Source of the DNA: Haliea salexigens DSM 19537
GTDB lineage: Bacteria > Pseudomonadota > Gammaproteobacteria > Pseudomonadales > Halieaceae
Direction of reading: 5' to 3'
Assembly (NCBI RefSeq): GCF_000423125.1
Contig: NZ_AUHJ01000004.1
Location: forward strand, 229,789-293,788
Length of the DNA: 64,000 nucleotides
A model generated the notes under the pieces. That model worked only from the letters and a program-made list of their open reading frames with translations, was not told where the DNA came from and did no database searches. This document shows, piece after piece, positions 47,504-56,917 of this stretch; the first letter of the stretch is position 1; each line of letters begins with the position of its first letter. Position numbers and translations under genes: made by a program.

Positions 47504-48414
47504 ACGGACTCCATGCTTGCTTGCAGGGTTTCCAGGTAGCGGTAAATGGCGGTGTTGTCAGCCTCCGCGGGCAGCACGGCCACCGCGTCGGACCAGAGAG
47601 ACGCAACACGCGAAAGCTGGGGCATATCCAGGCCGGCGCTGTCGCCCAGGCGTCTCGCCGTGGCCAGATCCTTGGCCTGCAAGGGCAGGGAAAAGCCCCC
47701 GGAAAAACTGCCGGAGAGAATGAACTGGCGCAGCTTGGTTTCCGTGGCGACATTGCGGCCACTGGATGCATTGAGGATATCGACAAAGGTGTCCGCGTCC
47801 AGGCCCATCGCTCGCACTGCGAGCAGTGCTTCGCAACTGGCCAGCAGCCCCGCCGCGTAGACATAATTGTTCAATGCCTTCATGGCATGGGCCGAACCCA
47901 CTCGGCCGGTGGGCAGAATGATTCTGCCCATCACCTCGAGCAGTGGCCGCGCCCGCTCGAGCAGATCGCTATCGGCGCCCACCATGATCGAGAGCTGCCC
48001 GCTTTCCGCCTTCGCCACGGAACCAGATACCGGTGCATCCACCAGCTGGATACCAGCAGCATTCAACAGGCCGGCCAGACGCGTGGTTTCCACCGGATCC
48101 GAGGAGCCCATGTCGATGACCAGGGCATCAGGGCGCAGGACGTGAATCAGCGGATTCTCACCTTCGGCCAGCACCTGGTTGGTCTCGCGACTGTTCGGCA
48201 GCATGGTAATCACCGTATCGCAGCCGACCAGCTCACCGAGTGACGCTGCTGCACGCAGCTTGCCCGGCCAGTCGGCCGCCAGAGACGCCAGCCGCTTACG
48301 GTCGCTGTCGAAGGCCGTGACCGCCAGGCCGCGAGTCAGCAGGTGGCGCAGCATCGGCGCTCCCATCTTGCCCAGCCCGACAAAGCCGACCCGGGCGATA
48401 CCACTCACTGGCAC
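47500..48414 (-). CDS. 3-hydroxyisobutyrate dehydrogenase-family oxidoreductase
   Basis: A 304-residue beta-hydroxyacid dehydrogenase. The cofactor site is GFVGLGKMGAPM, the substrate region DAPVSGSVAKAESG, and the catalytic Lys stands in MKALNNYVYAAG. It oxidises a 3-hydroxyacid or reduces the matching semialdehyde, which fits the alcohol or acid products of an ester made by the neighbouring Baeyer-Villiger enzyme. The start is 3 bases after the BVMO stop. Confidence 0.88.
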   Translation of the reverse strand: MPVSGIARVGFVGLGKMGAPMLRHLLTRGLAVTAFDSDRKRLASLAADWPGKLRAAASLGELVGCDTVITMLPNSRETNQVLAEGENPLIHVLRPDALVIDMGSSDPVETTRLAGLLNAAGIQLVDAPVSGSVAKAESGQLSIMVGADSDLLERARPLLEVMGRIILPTGRVGSAHAMKALNNYVYAAGLLASCEALLAVRAMGLDADTFVDILNASSGRNVATETKLRQFILSGSFSGGFSLPLQAKDLATARRLGDSAGLDMPQLSRVASLWSDAVAVLPAEADNTAIYRYLETLQASMESV

Positions 48415-48417
48415 GGC

Positions 48418-50352
48418 TCAGGCAACCGCACGGGGCGGTGCGATCAGGCGGTAATCCTCCGGCGCTGGCTGCCGGGTCATGTACCAGTAGTCCACCAGCC
48501 GGTAAGGGCAGGACATGAATACCCGTCCCTTGCTGTTCTTGTAGTAGCTTTTCGCCTTGGGGTGAGACCAGATCAGGCCCTTGATGGTCTCGTCCACCCG
48601 CACGTTGAACGCTTCCTGCGCCTCTTCCGTGGGTTCCAGAGCCGCCATGCCCTCTTGGTTGATCCACTCCAGGCATTCCAGGATGTAGTGGACCTGCGTC
48701 TCGGACGTAATGTTCTGGCCACCGGCATGGTTGGGAGCACTGTTGGGCCCCACCGTCAGAAAAAAGTTCGGATAGCCGGCGACAGTCACCCCCAGATAGG
48801 CACGCGGGTCATCTTCGCCCCACTCCTCCTTGAGGTTGCGACCGCCCCGGCCGATGATCTTCAGCCCACCGGTCATGTCGGAGATACTGAAGCCGGTGGC
48901 GCAGAGGATCACGTCCACTTCCACCTTACTGCCATCCTTGAGCACGATTCCGTCCTCAACAATGTGATCAAGCGTGTTGTCCTCCAGCGAGACGTTGTCG
49001 CGGCACAGCGTATCCAGCCAGTTGATGTCCATGCAGATACGCTTGCCGAAGACCGGGTAGTCGGGCACCAGTTTCTCCAGCAGATCCGGGCGATCCTTGA
49101 GCTTCTCCCGGTAATTCTGCATGACGTACTGGCGGACCCCCTCGTTATAGGCAGAGACCGAGGTACCGTCTTCGCTCTGCCACTCCGGGTCCAGCTTGAT
49201 GTTCTCGTACAGACCATCGGCGGCGAACCAGTAGGCGCGGAAGCGGAACCACTCGGCGTAGTGGGGAATGTTCGCCTGGGCCCAGCGCACCGCCGGGGGC
49301 ACTTCGACGAAATGATTAGGCATGACCCAGTGCCGAGAGCGCTGGAATACTGTCAGGTGCCCCACATCGGGGGCGACTGCCGCGCCCAGCTGCACGGCAC
49401 TGGCAGCAGTGCCGATCATCGCCACACGCTTTCCTTTCAGCGCCACCGAACTGTCCCAGCCTGCCGTGTGCATGACCGGTCCCTGGAAATCGCCAATGCC
49501 CGGTATGTTCGGCAGCTTCCAGCGATTCAGCGGGCCGTGGGCATTGATCACCGCATTGGCACGCACTTTGCGCTTGCCTTTGGCGTCCTGCAGCTCCACC
49601 TCCCACTGGCGGGTGGTGTCATCCCAGACCATCCCCAGCACCTTGGTCTCAAAGGTCACATACTGGCGCAGCTTGTATTTGTCCGCCACCCGCAACAGGT
49701 AGCGCTGGAACTCCGGCCCGGTAGGCGTGTAGTGGGACCACTCCGGATTCAGCTCAAAGGAATAGGAATAGAAGTGGCTGGGCGTGTCGACCGCCACGCC
49801 GGGATAGGTGTTTTCCCACCAGGTGCCACCCATTTCGGGGTTTTTCTCGATCACCTCGAAGTTGTAGCGCGCTTCGCTGAGCTTGATCGCCGCCAGCAGG
49901 CCCGTGAGGCCGGCACCTATCACCAACACCTTGAAATCCGGGTCCGGTGCACGACGCCCAGGGCGCTCGCTGCGCTGCTCGGGGGGCTCGAAGCCCATCT
50001 GCTCCTTGAGCATGGGAATGAACTCGTCTTCCACCGGCTCGCCGACATCGGTGCTCAGCATTTTGCGCCAGAGGGATTCGTCCGGCGACTCGTCGGCAGG
50101 CGGCGGGTCCTGGGTCAGCACCTGGAACAGTCGATCCCGCAGCTCTGCGAGCAGTTCCTCGGGGATGACCGCCTGCTCCTCGAAGATTGAGCCGATATAA
50201 GGGTGAAAACGCTCCATGAAAGCCACGTCTCCCTCGAAATGGGTCAGCACCATCAGCAGGGTGGGGACATCCCCTTGCTCGAGCGCCTCGCGCAGGGCGT
50301 CGTGATCGCGAATGGGCAGTGTCGGGCTGTGATCGAGAATCTGTGCGTTCAT
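48418..50352 (-). CDS. Baeyer-Villiger flavin monooxygenase, HAPMO-type
   Basis: A 644-residue class B flavoprotein. FAD binding is at GAGLTG (146-151), followed by EKNPEMGGTWWENTYPG. The Baeyer-Villiger fingerprint FxGxxxHxxxWD is FQGPVMHTAGWD at 289-300, and a second Rossmann site (IGTAAS) binds NADPH. The extra N-terminal domain of about 140 residues is the feature of the 4-hydroxyacetophenone monooxygenase group. It would insert oxygen into a ketone to give an ester or lactone. The start at 50352 follows AAGAGG; it leads an operon with the 3-hydroxyacid dehydrogenase and DUF1185 genes. Confidence 0.92.
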   Translation of the reverse strand: MNAQILDHSPTLPIRDHDALREALEQGDVPTLLMVLTHFEGDVAFMERFHPYIGSIFEEQAVIPEELLAELRDRLFQVLTQDPPPADESPDESLWRKMLSTDVGEPVEDEFIPMLKEQMGFEPPEQRSERPGRRAPDPDFKVLVIGAGLTGLLAAIKLSEARYNFEVIEKNPEMGGTWWENTYPGVAVDTPSHFYSYSFELNPEWSHYTPTGPEFQRYLLRVADKYKLRQYVTFETKVLGMVWDDTTRQWEVELQDAKGKRKVRANAVINAHGPLNRWKLPNIPGIGDFQGPVMHTAGWDSSVALKGKRVAMIGTAASAVQLGAAVAPDVGHLTVFQRSRHWVMPNHFVEVPPAVRWAQANIPHYAEWFRFRAYWFAADGLYENIKLDPEWQSEDGTSVSAYNEGVRQYVMQNYREKLKDRPDLLEKLVPDYPVFGKRICMDINWLDTLCRDNVSLEDNTLDHIVEDGIVLKDGSKVEVDVILCATGFSISDMTGGLKIIGRGGRNLKEEWGEDDPRAYLGVTVAGYPNFFLTVGPNSAPNHAGGQNITSETQVHYILECLEWINQEGMAALEPTEEAQEAFNVRVDETIKGLIWSHPKAKSYYKNSKGRVFMSCPYRLVDYWYMTRQPAPEDYRLIAPPRAVA

Positions 50353-50416
50353 GGCTGTGCCTCTTATCAACCGGGCCGCGCTGCAGCGGCCAGAGCTTGC
50401 TGCGTAGTATATTTAT

Positions 50417-50428
50417 CTTATATGTAAG
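50417..50428 (-). promoter_or_regulatory. Cluster palindrome site 5
   Basis: CTTATATGTAAG is the most symmetrical copy of the shared element. It lies 65 bases upstream of the BVMO start within an AT-rich stretch. Confidence 0.55.
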
Positions 50429-50546
50429 TTTTATGTAGTGCAAGTGGCGTACGGCCGGCAACTGCTGCCAACCCGGCCCACAAAGCAAAGGGCCGCCATG
50501 CACCTGCGCACATGGCGGCCGCGAACACCTGCTGCCTTCAGACCGC

Positions 50547-53210
50547 TCAGTCGCCGAAGCGGTAACGCAGCGACATGCCGTACATCCGCGGCTCACCGTA
50601 GACCGTATTGGTAAAGCCGGATGACTGTGAAAAGCCCACGTATTCATTGACCGAATAGGTTTCATCGGTCGCGTTGGTGACGAAAGCCCGGGCATCCAGG
50701 CTGCTGCCCAGAATGCCGTTCCACTCCAGCGACAGGTTGACCACTTCATAGGAATCCACCCAGGCAGTCGGGTCCTCCCGCTCAGAGGTGGTCGCGGACG
50801 AATACGTCTTGCCCTGGTGATTGATGCTGCCGAAGAACACCAGCTCCCCCAGGTTGCCCAGTGGCAGATAGTAACGAACGTTCAGCGCCGCAATATGCTC
50901 CGGGGTGTTCTGGAAGGGAATGCAGGAATAATCAAGGCTCACCGATGGCTGACCAAGACCCGGCCAGGTGGTAGGGCCACTGCAGGGATAGAGCGTGGTG
51001 CCGCCGCGCAACGGATCGGCGTAGATGGTAAGGTCGTAATCTTGGTATTCCGCGTCGATATAGGAATAGGACAGGCTGATTTCCAGATTCTCCACCGGCG
51101 CGATGGTCGACTCGATCTCGATGCCGGAAATGCGCGCAGCCTCGGCGTTGAAGGTAATTGCACCCTGATCGAGACAGGTAGCGCTGGCGGCAAAGTTCTC
51201 CCCGTTTGGCCCGGTACAGACGAACTCGCTGGTGTCGCCATTACCGTTGAAATCGTTGGTATCGGGCAGGAAGCCACCAATCGGGAAGTTGTCCGCCGCC
51301 GCGCGCTGAATGTCATCATAATCCATCGTGTAGACATTCACGTTGGTGCGGGCAGGCATGCCGGCAACAGCAAAGTCGGCCTTCACGCCCAATTCATAGC
51401 TGGTCACGAATTCCGGCTCGTAGGTCAGCGTGCGCGGCGCCGCATAGTTGAAGCCGCCGGCCTTGTAGCCGCGGGTCACCTTGCCGTAGAAGAGCGTATC
51501 CGCGTTGTACTGATAATCCAGGCCGACGGTCCAGGTCCACTCCTTAGAGTTCTGGTTAGCGGATCTCACCTGCCGCTCGAATTCGTTGGGGCTGCTGTAG
51601 ACGCGGTCCGAATAGTAGTTGTTGCTGAGGCGGCGGCCCTCGGTTTCATCATCGGTGTGCCGCACACCCAGGGTCAGGCGCCACTGGTCCCAATCCGGAT
51701 TCAAGGCGGCCAGATTCAGGGAGCCCTGGGAATAGAAAGCCAAGGCGGTGATCTCCTGCTCGAAGAATAAGCCACTGTTGAATGAGGCAGCATTGAATGA
51801 AGCGGTGCCCTGCAGCCCCTCCGGCTCCACACTGGAATAGTAGGTGCCCACAACCCAGTCAAGGTTGTCGTCCAGCGCCATGCCTTGCAGTTGCAGCTCG
51901 AAAGTGGTCTGGCTGTTATCGGAGATCACACCGCGATCACCCGGCTCGCCAAAGACATTGTCCACTTCATTATCGCCAATAAAAGGCGGCAGCTGTCCCA
52001 GCATGGGCAGCAACGAACCGTCCAGATCCCAGTCGTAATTCAGCTGCATTTCCTGATAGGAAACGATGTTCTTGAGCTGCAGGTCATCGCTGAGCTGAAT
52101 GGACAATGTATTGATGTAAGCATCGTGGTCGATGTTGGTGAACTGGTCATGGTTCATGGCCGTCTTGCGTGGGCCGAGCTCACGCGCACGCTCCACCACG
52201 CTCTGCGTGATGGTTGGATCGAAGACATTGCCGGTGAAGAGGTTGTTGACACCGTAGGCAAAATTACCCGCCAGGTTAGCGACGTTGGCGCCCGGGCCGG
52301 CACCACTGAAGATGAAGCCAGTGCCGTTGTCCTTTGACTCCGACCGCAAGGCCATAAAGTAATTGTCGATGGTCTCGGTAGGCCGCCAGAGCACCCCGAG
52401 GCGCAGGTGTGACCAATCCTTGTTGTCATAGTCCTTACCGGCAAACCCTGGCGAGCGGGCATCGGGTGCAAAGGCGCCGCACAAAGGCTGCAGAGTTGGC
52501 GCGCAGATATCGCTGAAGCCAAAGCCCTCGGGGCCGACATCTTTGGTAAAGCCGTCGCGCTCCACACTCTTGTAGGACAGGCGTAGCATCAACGTGTCGT
52601 CGATCACTGGCAGGTTGAAGACACCTTCAAACTCGCGATTGTCATAGTTGCCACCCTGTACTTGGAGGTAGCCGTGGAGCTCTTCGGAGGGTTTCTGCGG
52701 GTCCAGCAGAAGCGCTCCCCCAGTGGTGTTGCGACCGAACAGTGTACCCTGGGGCCCGCGCAGCACCTCCAGGGAACCCACGTCAAAGAAGGTGCCCGGG
52801 GCGCCCTGGTTGGCGATGATGCCGGATTGGATAAGCGGGACCTCGGCAAAATAGTTCACTACCCCCACCGGGGCCAGGTAGGTCGCACCCTGGCCGCGGA
52901 TGGTAACCACCTCGGCATTGCGTGGGTTACCGGCACTGGTAACTGTCAGCGAGGGAACCTTGCCCAGAAGGTCGAAGGCGCTGCTGATGCCCTGCTGGCG
53001 CAGACTCTCGGCACTGATGGCACTGATGGCGATCGGTACGTCCTGAATACTCTCCTCGCGGCGCTGCGCCGTGACAATGATCTCCTCGAGACGGGCGTTA
53101 TCCTGAGAAAAGGCGGGCGACACGCCCAAGGGCACCATACACACAGCGGCGGCGGCAAGGGCCTGAACACCACGGGCAATCGGAGTGACACGGAAAGAAC
53201 TCACGGACAT
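50547..53210 (-). CDS. TonB-dependent outer-membrane receptor
   Basis: An 887-residue TonB-dependent receptor. The signal peptide runs to about residue 35 (ending VSPAFSQ). LEEIIVTAQRREESIQDVP is the TonB-box/plug start, LRGPQGTLFGRNTTGGALLL the plug signature, and the barrel ends in GMSLRYRFGD. It is longer than the receptor at 261 and not a close copy. It likely brings in the substrate of the cluster, since a palindrome site lies 48 bases upstream of its start. Confidence 0.93.
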   Translation of the reverse strand: MSVSSFRVTPIARGVQALAAAAVCMVPLGVSPAFSQDNARLEEIIVTAQRREESIQDVPIAISAISAESLRQQGISSAFDLLGKVPSLTVTSAGNPRNAEVVTIRGQGATYLAPVGVVNYFAEVPLIQSGIIANQGAPGTFFDVGSLEVLRGPQGTLFGRNTTGGALLLDPQKPSEELHGYLQVQGGNYDNREFEGVFNLPVIDDTLMLRLSYKSVERDGFTKDVGPEGFGFSDICAPTLQPLCGAFAPDARSPGFAGKDYDNKDWSHLRLGVLWRPTETIDNYFMALRSESKDNGTGFIFSGAGPGANVANLAGNFAYGVNNLFTGNVFDPTITQSVVERARELGPRKTAMNHDQFTNIDHDAYINTLSIQLSDDLQLKNIVSYQEMQLNYDWDLDGSLLPMLGQLPPFIGDNEVDNVFGEPGDRGVISDNSQTTFELQLQGMALDDNLDWVVGTYYSSVEPEGLQGTASFNAASFNSGLFFEQEITALAFYSQGSLNLAALNPDWDQWRLTLGVRHTDDETEGRRLSNNYYSDRVYSSPNEFERQVRSANQNSKEWTWTVGLDYQYNADTLFYGKVTRGYKAGGFNYAAPRTLTYEPEFVTSYELGVKADFAVAGMPARTNVNVYTMDYDDIQRAAADNFPIGGFLPDTNDFNGNGDTSEFVCTGPNGENFAASATCLDQGAITFNAEAARISGIEIESTIAPVENLEISLSYSYIDAEYQDYDLTIYADPLRGGTTLYPCSGPTTWPGLGQPSVSLDYSCIPFQNTPEHIAALNVRYYLPLGNLGELVFFGSINHQGKTYSSATTSEREDPTAWVDSYEVVNLSLEWNGILGSSLDARAFVTNATDETYSVNEYVGFSQSSGFTNTVYGEPRMYGMSLRYRFGD

Positions 53211-53257
53211 GATACACCTCTTGAATTTCTGTTAATTAGAATTAATATTCGAATTAT

Positions 53258-53269
53258 AGTATGCATAAG
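53258..53269 (-). promoter_or_regulatory. Cluster palindrome site 6
   Basis: AGTATGCATAAG (reverse CTTATGCATACT) is a variant of the shared element with a fully palindromic TATGCATA core, 48 bases before the TonB receptor start. Confidence 0.45.
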
Positions 53270-53447
53270 TTTAAGCACATGGAAAGCACTTATTGATAAA
53301 AATATTCGTCGACTCATGACTGTCGGGCGCGACCAGTAGATCCCCCATGAAAAACGTCATGATTCTCGATATGCACACATCCGCCAAAGTCGCCAGCATA
53401 CAGCGGTGCTGATGTCGGCTTGCTGCGACACGGCACGCTCGCGAAAG

Positions 53448-53474
53448 CCCTGGCCATCGCCTAGATGGCCAGGG
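53448..53474. terminator. Perfect 11-bp hairpin after quinone oxidoreductase gene
   Basis: CCCTGGCCATC and GATGGCCAGGG pair perfectly around a 5-base GCCTA loop, 60 bases beyond the stop of the oxidoreductase gene. On the minus strand GCTTTCGCG follows, so the T-run is weak. A terminator is likely. Confidence 0.6.
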
Positions 53475-53533
53475 GCGACAGACGGAGCTCGGGCTGAGCG
53501 ACTGCAAGGCAGGAGCATCGTGTCGCAGGCCTG

Positions 53534-54517
53534 TTAAAACTCCTCGACCCGGAGCACAGTCTTGCCGCGGTTGTGCCCCCCTTGAATGATGCGGTGTGCC
53601 TCGGCCACTTCCAGCAGCGGGAATTCCCGTAGCGGCGGCAGCAAGATGTCACCACTGTCCAGCAACTCACCAATTTTCTGCAGAGTTGGGCCACACCCGA
53701 CATCGTCCATGGTCGAAAAAACTCGCTTTACGCCCTTCACCGCACCTGCCGCCACCTGTGAGGGAATGTCTCCGTCATCCACCAAGGTCGGTATGGAAAC
53801 GAGAGTGCCGCCTGGCTTCACCAAGTCGAGCCCGTTAGGCAAGGAGCTTACGCCCACGGCATCCATGAGGTAATCCAGGCCCTCGGGCGCCCAGGCCGCC
53901 ACCGCATCGGCAATATTCTCCGTGCGGTAATCGATCACGCGCTCTACCCCCAGAGATTTCAGGTAGTCCACATTAGGGGTTGAACATGTGGCTGCGACCC
54001 GCGCGCCAGCCCAGCGAGCAAACTGCACGGCAAAGCTGCCCAGGCCACCGGAGCCGCCGTGAATCATCGCCAGTTGCCCCGCCTCTAGCCCGCCGCGATC
54101 GAACAGGCCCTGCCAGGCGGTGAGCGAGGCGACCGGCAGCGCTGCTGCCTGGGCAAAGCTGAGACCATCAGGAATGCGGGCCACGCGATCGGCACTGGCA
54201 ATCGCGAACTCGGCGTAACTGCCCTGCCCGCCCTGGCCGTGATTGGTAGGCGTAAACACTCGCTCACCCGGCTGAAATTCCGTCACGCCCTCTCCCACCG
54301 CAGCGACGATACCGGCTGCATCAAAGCCGATAATGTAGGGAAAAGTATAGGGCCGGTATTGCGCCAAATGACCCTCGCGGTTCTTCCAATCGGCCGGGTT
54401 AACGCCGGCGTAGGCGACCTGTAGCAGCACCTCACCCGGTCCGGGCGTCGGGGTCGGTAGCTCGGCGTACTTGAAAACCTCGGGGCCACCGGTTTCCTCA
54501 ATAATCATCGCAAACAT
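53534..54517 (-). CDS. NADPH:quinone oxidoreductase-like MDR protein
   Basis: A 327-residue zinc-free medium-chain reductase. The N-terminal MFAMIIEETGGPEVFKYAEL and the nucleotide site HGGSGGLGSFAVQFARWAGA are typical of quinone oxidoreductases and enoyl reductases. The ATG at 54517 has AAGGA at good spacing; an ATG at 54526 would overlap that site. It is the last gene in the unit with the esterase and oxygenase-like paralogue 3. Confidence 0.88.
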   Translation of the reverse strand: MFAMIIEETGGPEVFKYAELPTPTPGPGEVLLQVAYAGVNPADWKNREGHLAQYRPYTFPYIIGFDAAGIVAAVGEGVTEFQPGERVFTPTNHGQGGQGSYAEFAIASADRVARIPDGLSFAQAAALPVASLTAWQGLFDRGGLEAGQLAMIHGGSGGLGSFAVQFARWAGARVAATCSTPNVDYLKSLGVERVIDYRTENIADAVAAWAPEGLDYLMDAVGVSSLPNGLDLVKPGGTLVSIPTLVDDGDIPSQVAAGAVKGVKRVFSTMDDVGCGPTLQKIGELLDSGDILLPPLREFPLLEVAEAHRIIQGGHNRGKTVLRVEEF

Positions 54518-54614
54518 GTCGCACATCCTTTTTGTTGCTGAGAAGGGATTCCTTTGCACCGGCTAGACTAAAAAGGCGACGCTACTGCCATCGGGAGCCA
54601 CAATCGATCCAATG

Positions 54615-55673
54615 TCAGGCGGCGAGTTCGTCGTCGGGTTCAGGCGGAAAATACAGCGGAGCACCCACGTTATACACGCCAGTCAAAAGACCGATGAAGG
54701 CGCGATCAGTCAGTGGGTCACCCGGCTCCTCGAATTGAATGCCTCGGCGTTTCAGATCCTGCATGAAGATATCGAAGACCTGCTGGTGGGAGATGTCGTC
54801 GGTATGGTCTACGGTGCGCTTGAGCTCATCCAGGTCCATGTAGACATTCGCCCCCCAATGCACCAGGAAACGGAACTCCTCCTCCGGAATCTGCTGAATG
54901 ACCTGCTCACCGGTACGAATGCGCCAGCCACCGGCAACCTGCGGATCGGCTTCCATCACCGATTCAAAAGCCAGCCCCTCCGGCTTGCGCAAAGCGCTCG
55001 GCCCGTTGCTCTGGGCAGTGTGGAACATCATCTCGTTCTCCACCACCACGGCGCGCCCCCACATGGGTGCGTGAATCTGTTTCGGCTGCTCGTGGGGGCC
55101 ATCCGGCCAGTAGGTGAAGCCACCGCCGACCTTGCCCTTGTAATACCAGGCAATCACCTGCGCCTTGCGCGCCTGCCAGTGCTTGAACAGGCCCGACTTG
55201 ACCATGGTATTCATCAGCCAGATCGGCGTATTGTCCAGGGTCAGCCCGCGAAAGCGCGTGGCATCGACATGGGGGTTGCCGGCACCGCCACAGGGGCCCT
55301 GAATATTGAACAGCATGCTGTCGGGCTCGGCGTATTTCGCACCCCAGTAGTCGCGCACCAGCTGCAGAAACTTAGGGTTGTAGAAGCAGCCCTCGATTTC
55401 CGGCTGGCTGCAGACACCACCGTAGGAGTAGTAACCGCGGAACACCGGGCTGAGGAACATGTCCAGGGTGGGCTCGACACCTTCCGGCAGGGAGCCGGAG
55501 GTGGTGGCAATCAGCTCCTCGGCGGACTTGAAGTGCTGTGAGATGATCAGTGACCAGGGGCCATTGTTACGGACAACCTCGAGCAGGCGGCGGTGCTGGT
55601 CCTCGCTGTAGGCACCCTCGATCACCCGTGGCTCGGCCACCGGGCGGAAAATTTTTGCGCGTTCGATATCCAT
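54615..55673 (-). CDS. Oxygenase-like protein with HxD...H...R signature, paralogue 3
   Basis: A 352-residue member of the four-copy family. H135-x-D137 is in PHVDATRFRG, the distal His is H218 in MMFHTAQSNGP, with Arg at 229. It keeps NTPIWLMNTMVKSGLFKHW, GGFTYWPDGP and EFRFLVHW. GAGGTAG lies before the ATG at 55673; the frame is open upstream into the esterase gene but without a plausible start. It sits between an HSL-type esterase and a quinone oxidoreductase on the same strand. Confidence 0.8.
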   Translation of the reverse strand: MDIERAKIFRPVAEPRVIEGAYSEDQHRRLLEVVRNNGPWSLIISQHFKSAEELIATTSGSLPEGVEPTLDMFLSPVFRGYYSYGGVCSQPEIEGCFYNPKFLQLVRDYWGAKYAEPDSMLFNIQGPCGGAGNPHVDATRFRGLTLDNTPIWLMNTMVKSGLFKHWQARKAQVIAWYYKGKVGGGFTYWPDGPHEQPKQIHAPMWGRAVVVENEMMFHTAQSNGPSALRKPEGLAFESVMEADPQVAGGWRIRTGEQVIQQIPEEEFRFLVHWGANVYMDLDELKRTVDHTDDISHQQVFDIFMQDLKRRGIQFEEPGDPLTDRAFIGLLTGVYNVGAPLYFPPEPDDELAA

Positions 55674-55725
55674 GTGTTCTACCTCATCGCTACCCGGGAC
55701 TGTGGCGCCGGGATCCATGCGACCC

Positions 55726-56712
55726 TCAGGCCAGTTTGCTGTTGAAGAAACGCACCATGATGTCCAGCGCCTCGCGGGTCTCGGGCAGGTGCAGCGCATA
55801 CCAGTGGGAATGCGGCAACGCATCGAAGACCACCAGCTCCGCCGGCCGCCCGGCCCGCAGCAGCGCGCGGTGAAACATCGTGGTGGAACTGAGCAGGGCA
55901 TCCCGGGTACCCGACACCAGCAGCGTGGGCGGGAATCGGGACAGGTCGGCACGGTCCGGTGACACCAGCGGATCCATCGGGTCAGCGCCTCCCAGGTAGT
56001 TGTGGACCTCGCTCAGCTCATGGTCCAGAGGGAAACTGTGGGCGCCGTAAAAGCCGCTCAGGGTAAAGATGCTGCGGGTATCGCCGAAATCGTAGAGATT
56101 GCCTGCGGCGGAAAACACTCCTGCGCAAGCCGGCAGGGGCAGGCCCTCCTTTTCCAGGCGGACTACCGCCTGGCCGGTAAGAATGCCCCCGGCAGAGCTG
56201 CCAAAGATCCCCACCTTGTCCGCCGGATGATGTGCCAGCACCTCACGATAAACCGCTACCACATCGTCCACCGCGGCCGGGTAGGCGTGCTCCGGTGCCA
56301 GGCGGTAGTCCACGGCAATCACCGGCACACGGGCCAGGTGGGCAATGGGAATGGCTTCGACCAGGGCACCCGAACCGACCACGAAACCACCCCCGTGGAG
56401 ATTGATCAGCACACGCCCTTCATGCTCCGCGGGTATGTCCAGAGGCCGTATCAAGTGGCAGCGGACGCCGCCGAGCTGTATTTCTTCGATGTCCACCGGG
56501 TACAGGGACTGCGCCTGTTGATTCAGCGCCTCAAAGGCGGCCGCCATCGGCTCACGGAACGTCCACATGGGCACCGGCTCGTCCGGCATGGGGGCATCGC
56601 CCCACGGGTTGCCCGCGAGGTAGGCACGCGCTTCATCACTGATCGAGGTGGGTACCGGCACCGGGTGATCGCCGAGCCAGGCAGTGCCACTGTCATCAAT
56701 TCTGTAGGCCAT
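55726..56712 (-). CDS. HSL-family carboxylesterase (alpha/beta-hydrolase)
   Basis: A 328-residue hormone-sensitive-lipase-like esterase. The oxyanion motif HGGG is at 106-109, the nucleophile Ser173 in GSSAGG, and SGTRDALLS and PHSHWY supply the Asp and His. It probably hydrolyses a small ester in the cytoplasm, which is the natural step after a Baeyer-Villiger oxidation. It heads a minus-strand unit with paralogue 3 (52-base gap), and a palindrome site lies 30 bases before its start. Confidence 0.9.
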   Translation of the reverse strand: MAYRIDDSGTAWLGDHPVPVPTSISDEARAYLAGNPWGDAPMPDEPVPMWTFREPMAAAFEALNQQAQSLYPVDIEEIQLGGVRCHLIRPLDIPAEHEGRVLINLHGGGFVVGSGALVEAIPIAHLARVPVIAVDYRLAPEHAYPAAVDDVVAVYREVLAHHPADKVGIFGSSAGGILTGQAVVRLEKEGLPLPACAGVFSAAGNLYDFGDTRSIFTLSGFYGAHSFPLDHELSEVHNYLGGADPMDPLVSPDRADLSRFPPTLLVSGTRDALLSSTTMFHRALLRAGRPAELVVFDALPHSHWYALHLPETREALDIMVRFFNSKLA

Positions 56713-56741
56713 GGTAACCACTCACATCCAATTAGATTTAT

Positions 56742-56753
56742 ATTACAGGTAAG
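56742..56753 (-). promoter_or_regulatory. Cluster palindrome site 7
   Basis: ATTACAGGTAAG (reverse CTTACCTGTAAT) closely matches the shared element and lies 30 bases upstream of the esterase start, close enough to block the promoter if bound. Confidence 0.5.
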
Positions 56754-56917
56754 TTTAATTAACAAAGGGGGCGGAGGTCAAGCACTCAGCTGCGGCGAGG
56801 CGAGCGCGTGCTCAGCGCGGATCCAGGGCGAGTCCGGCGGGGGACATGGCGAAGCGCTGCAGCATGAAATCAAGCGCCAGCCGCCACAGCATGCCATGCC
56901 CAGAGGCCCCGGAGAAA

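Larger units (their letters stand above)
53211..53533. other. Intergenic region with promoter site and hairpin
   Basis: There is no gene in these 323 bases. The part next to the TonB receptor (53220-53280) is AT-rich and holds palindrome site 6. The far part carries a perfect 11-bp hairpin at 53448-53474. The middle shows nothing recognisable. Confidence 0.6.

Noticed and set aside
48343..50190. A 615-codon open frame on the plus strand opposite the BVMO gene
   Set aside because: It mirrors the codon bias of the GC-rich minus-strand gene, has no family motifs, and the BVMO on the other strand has all expected motifs.
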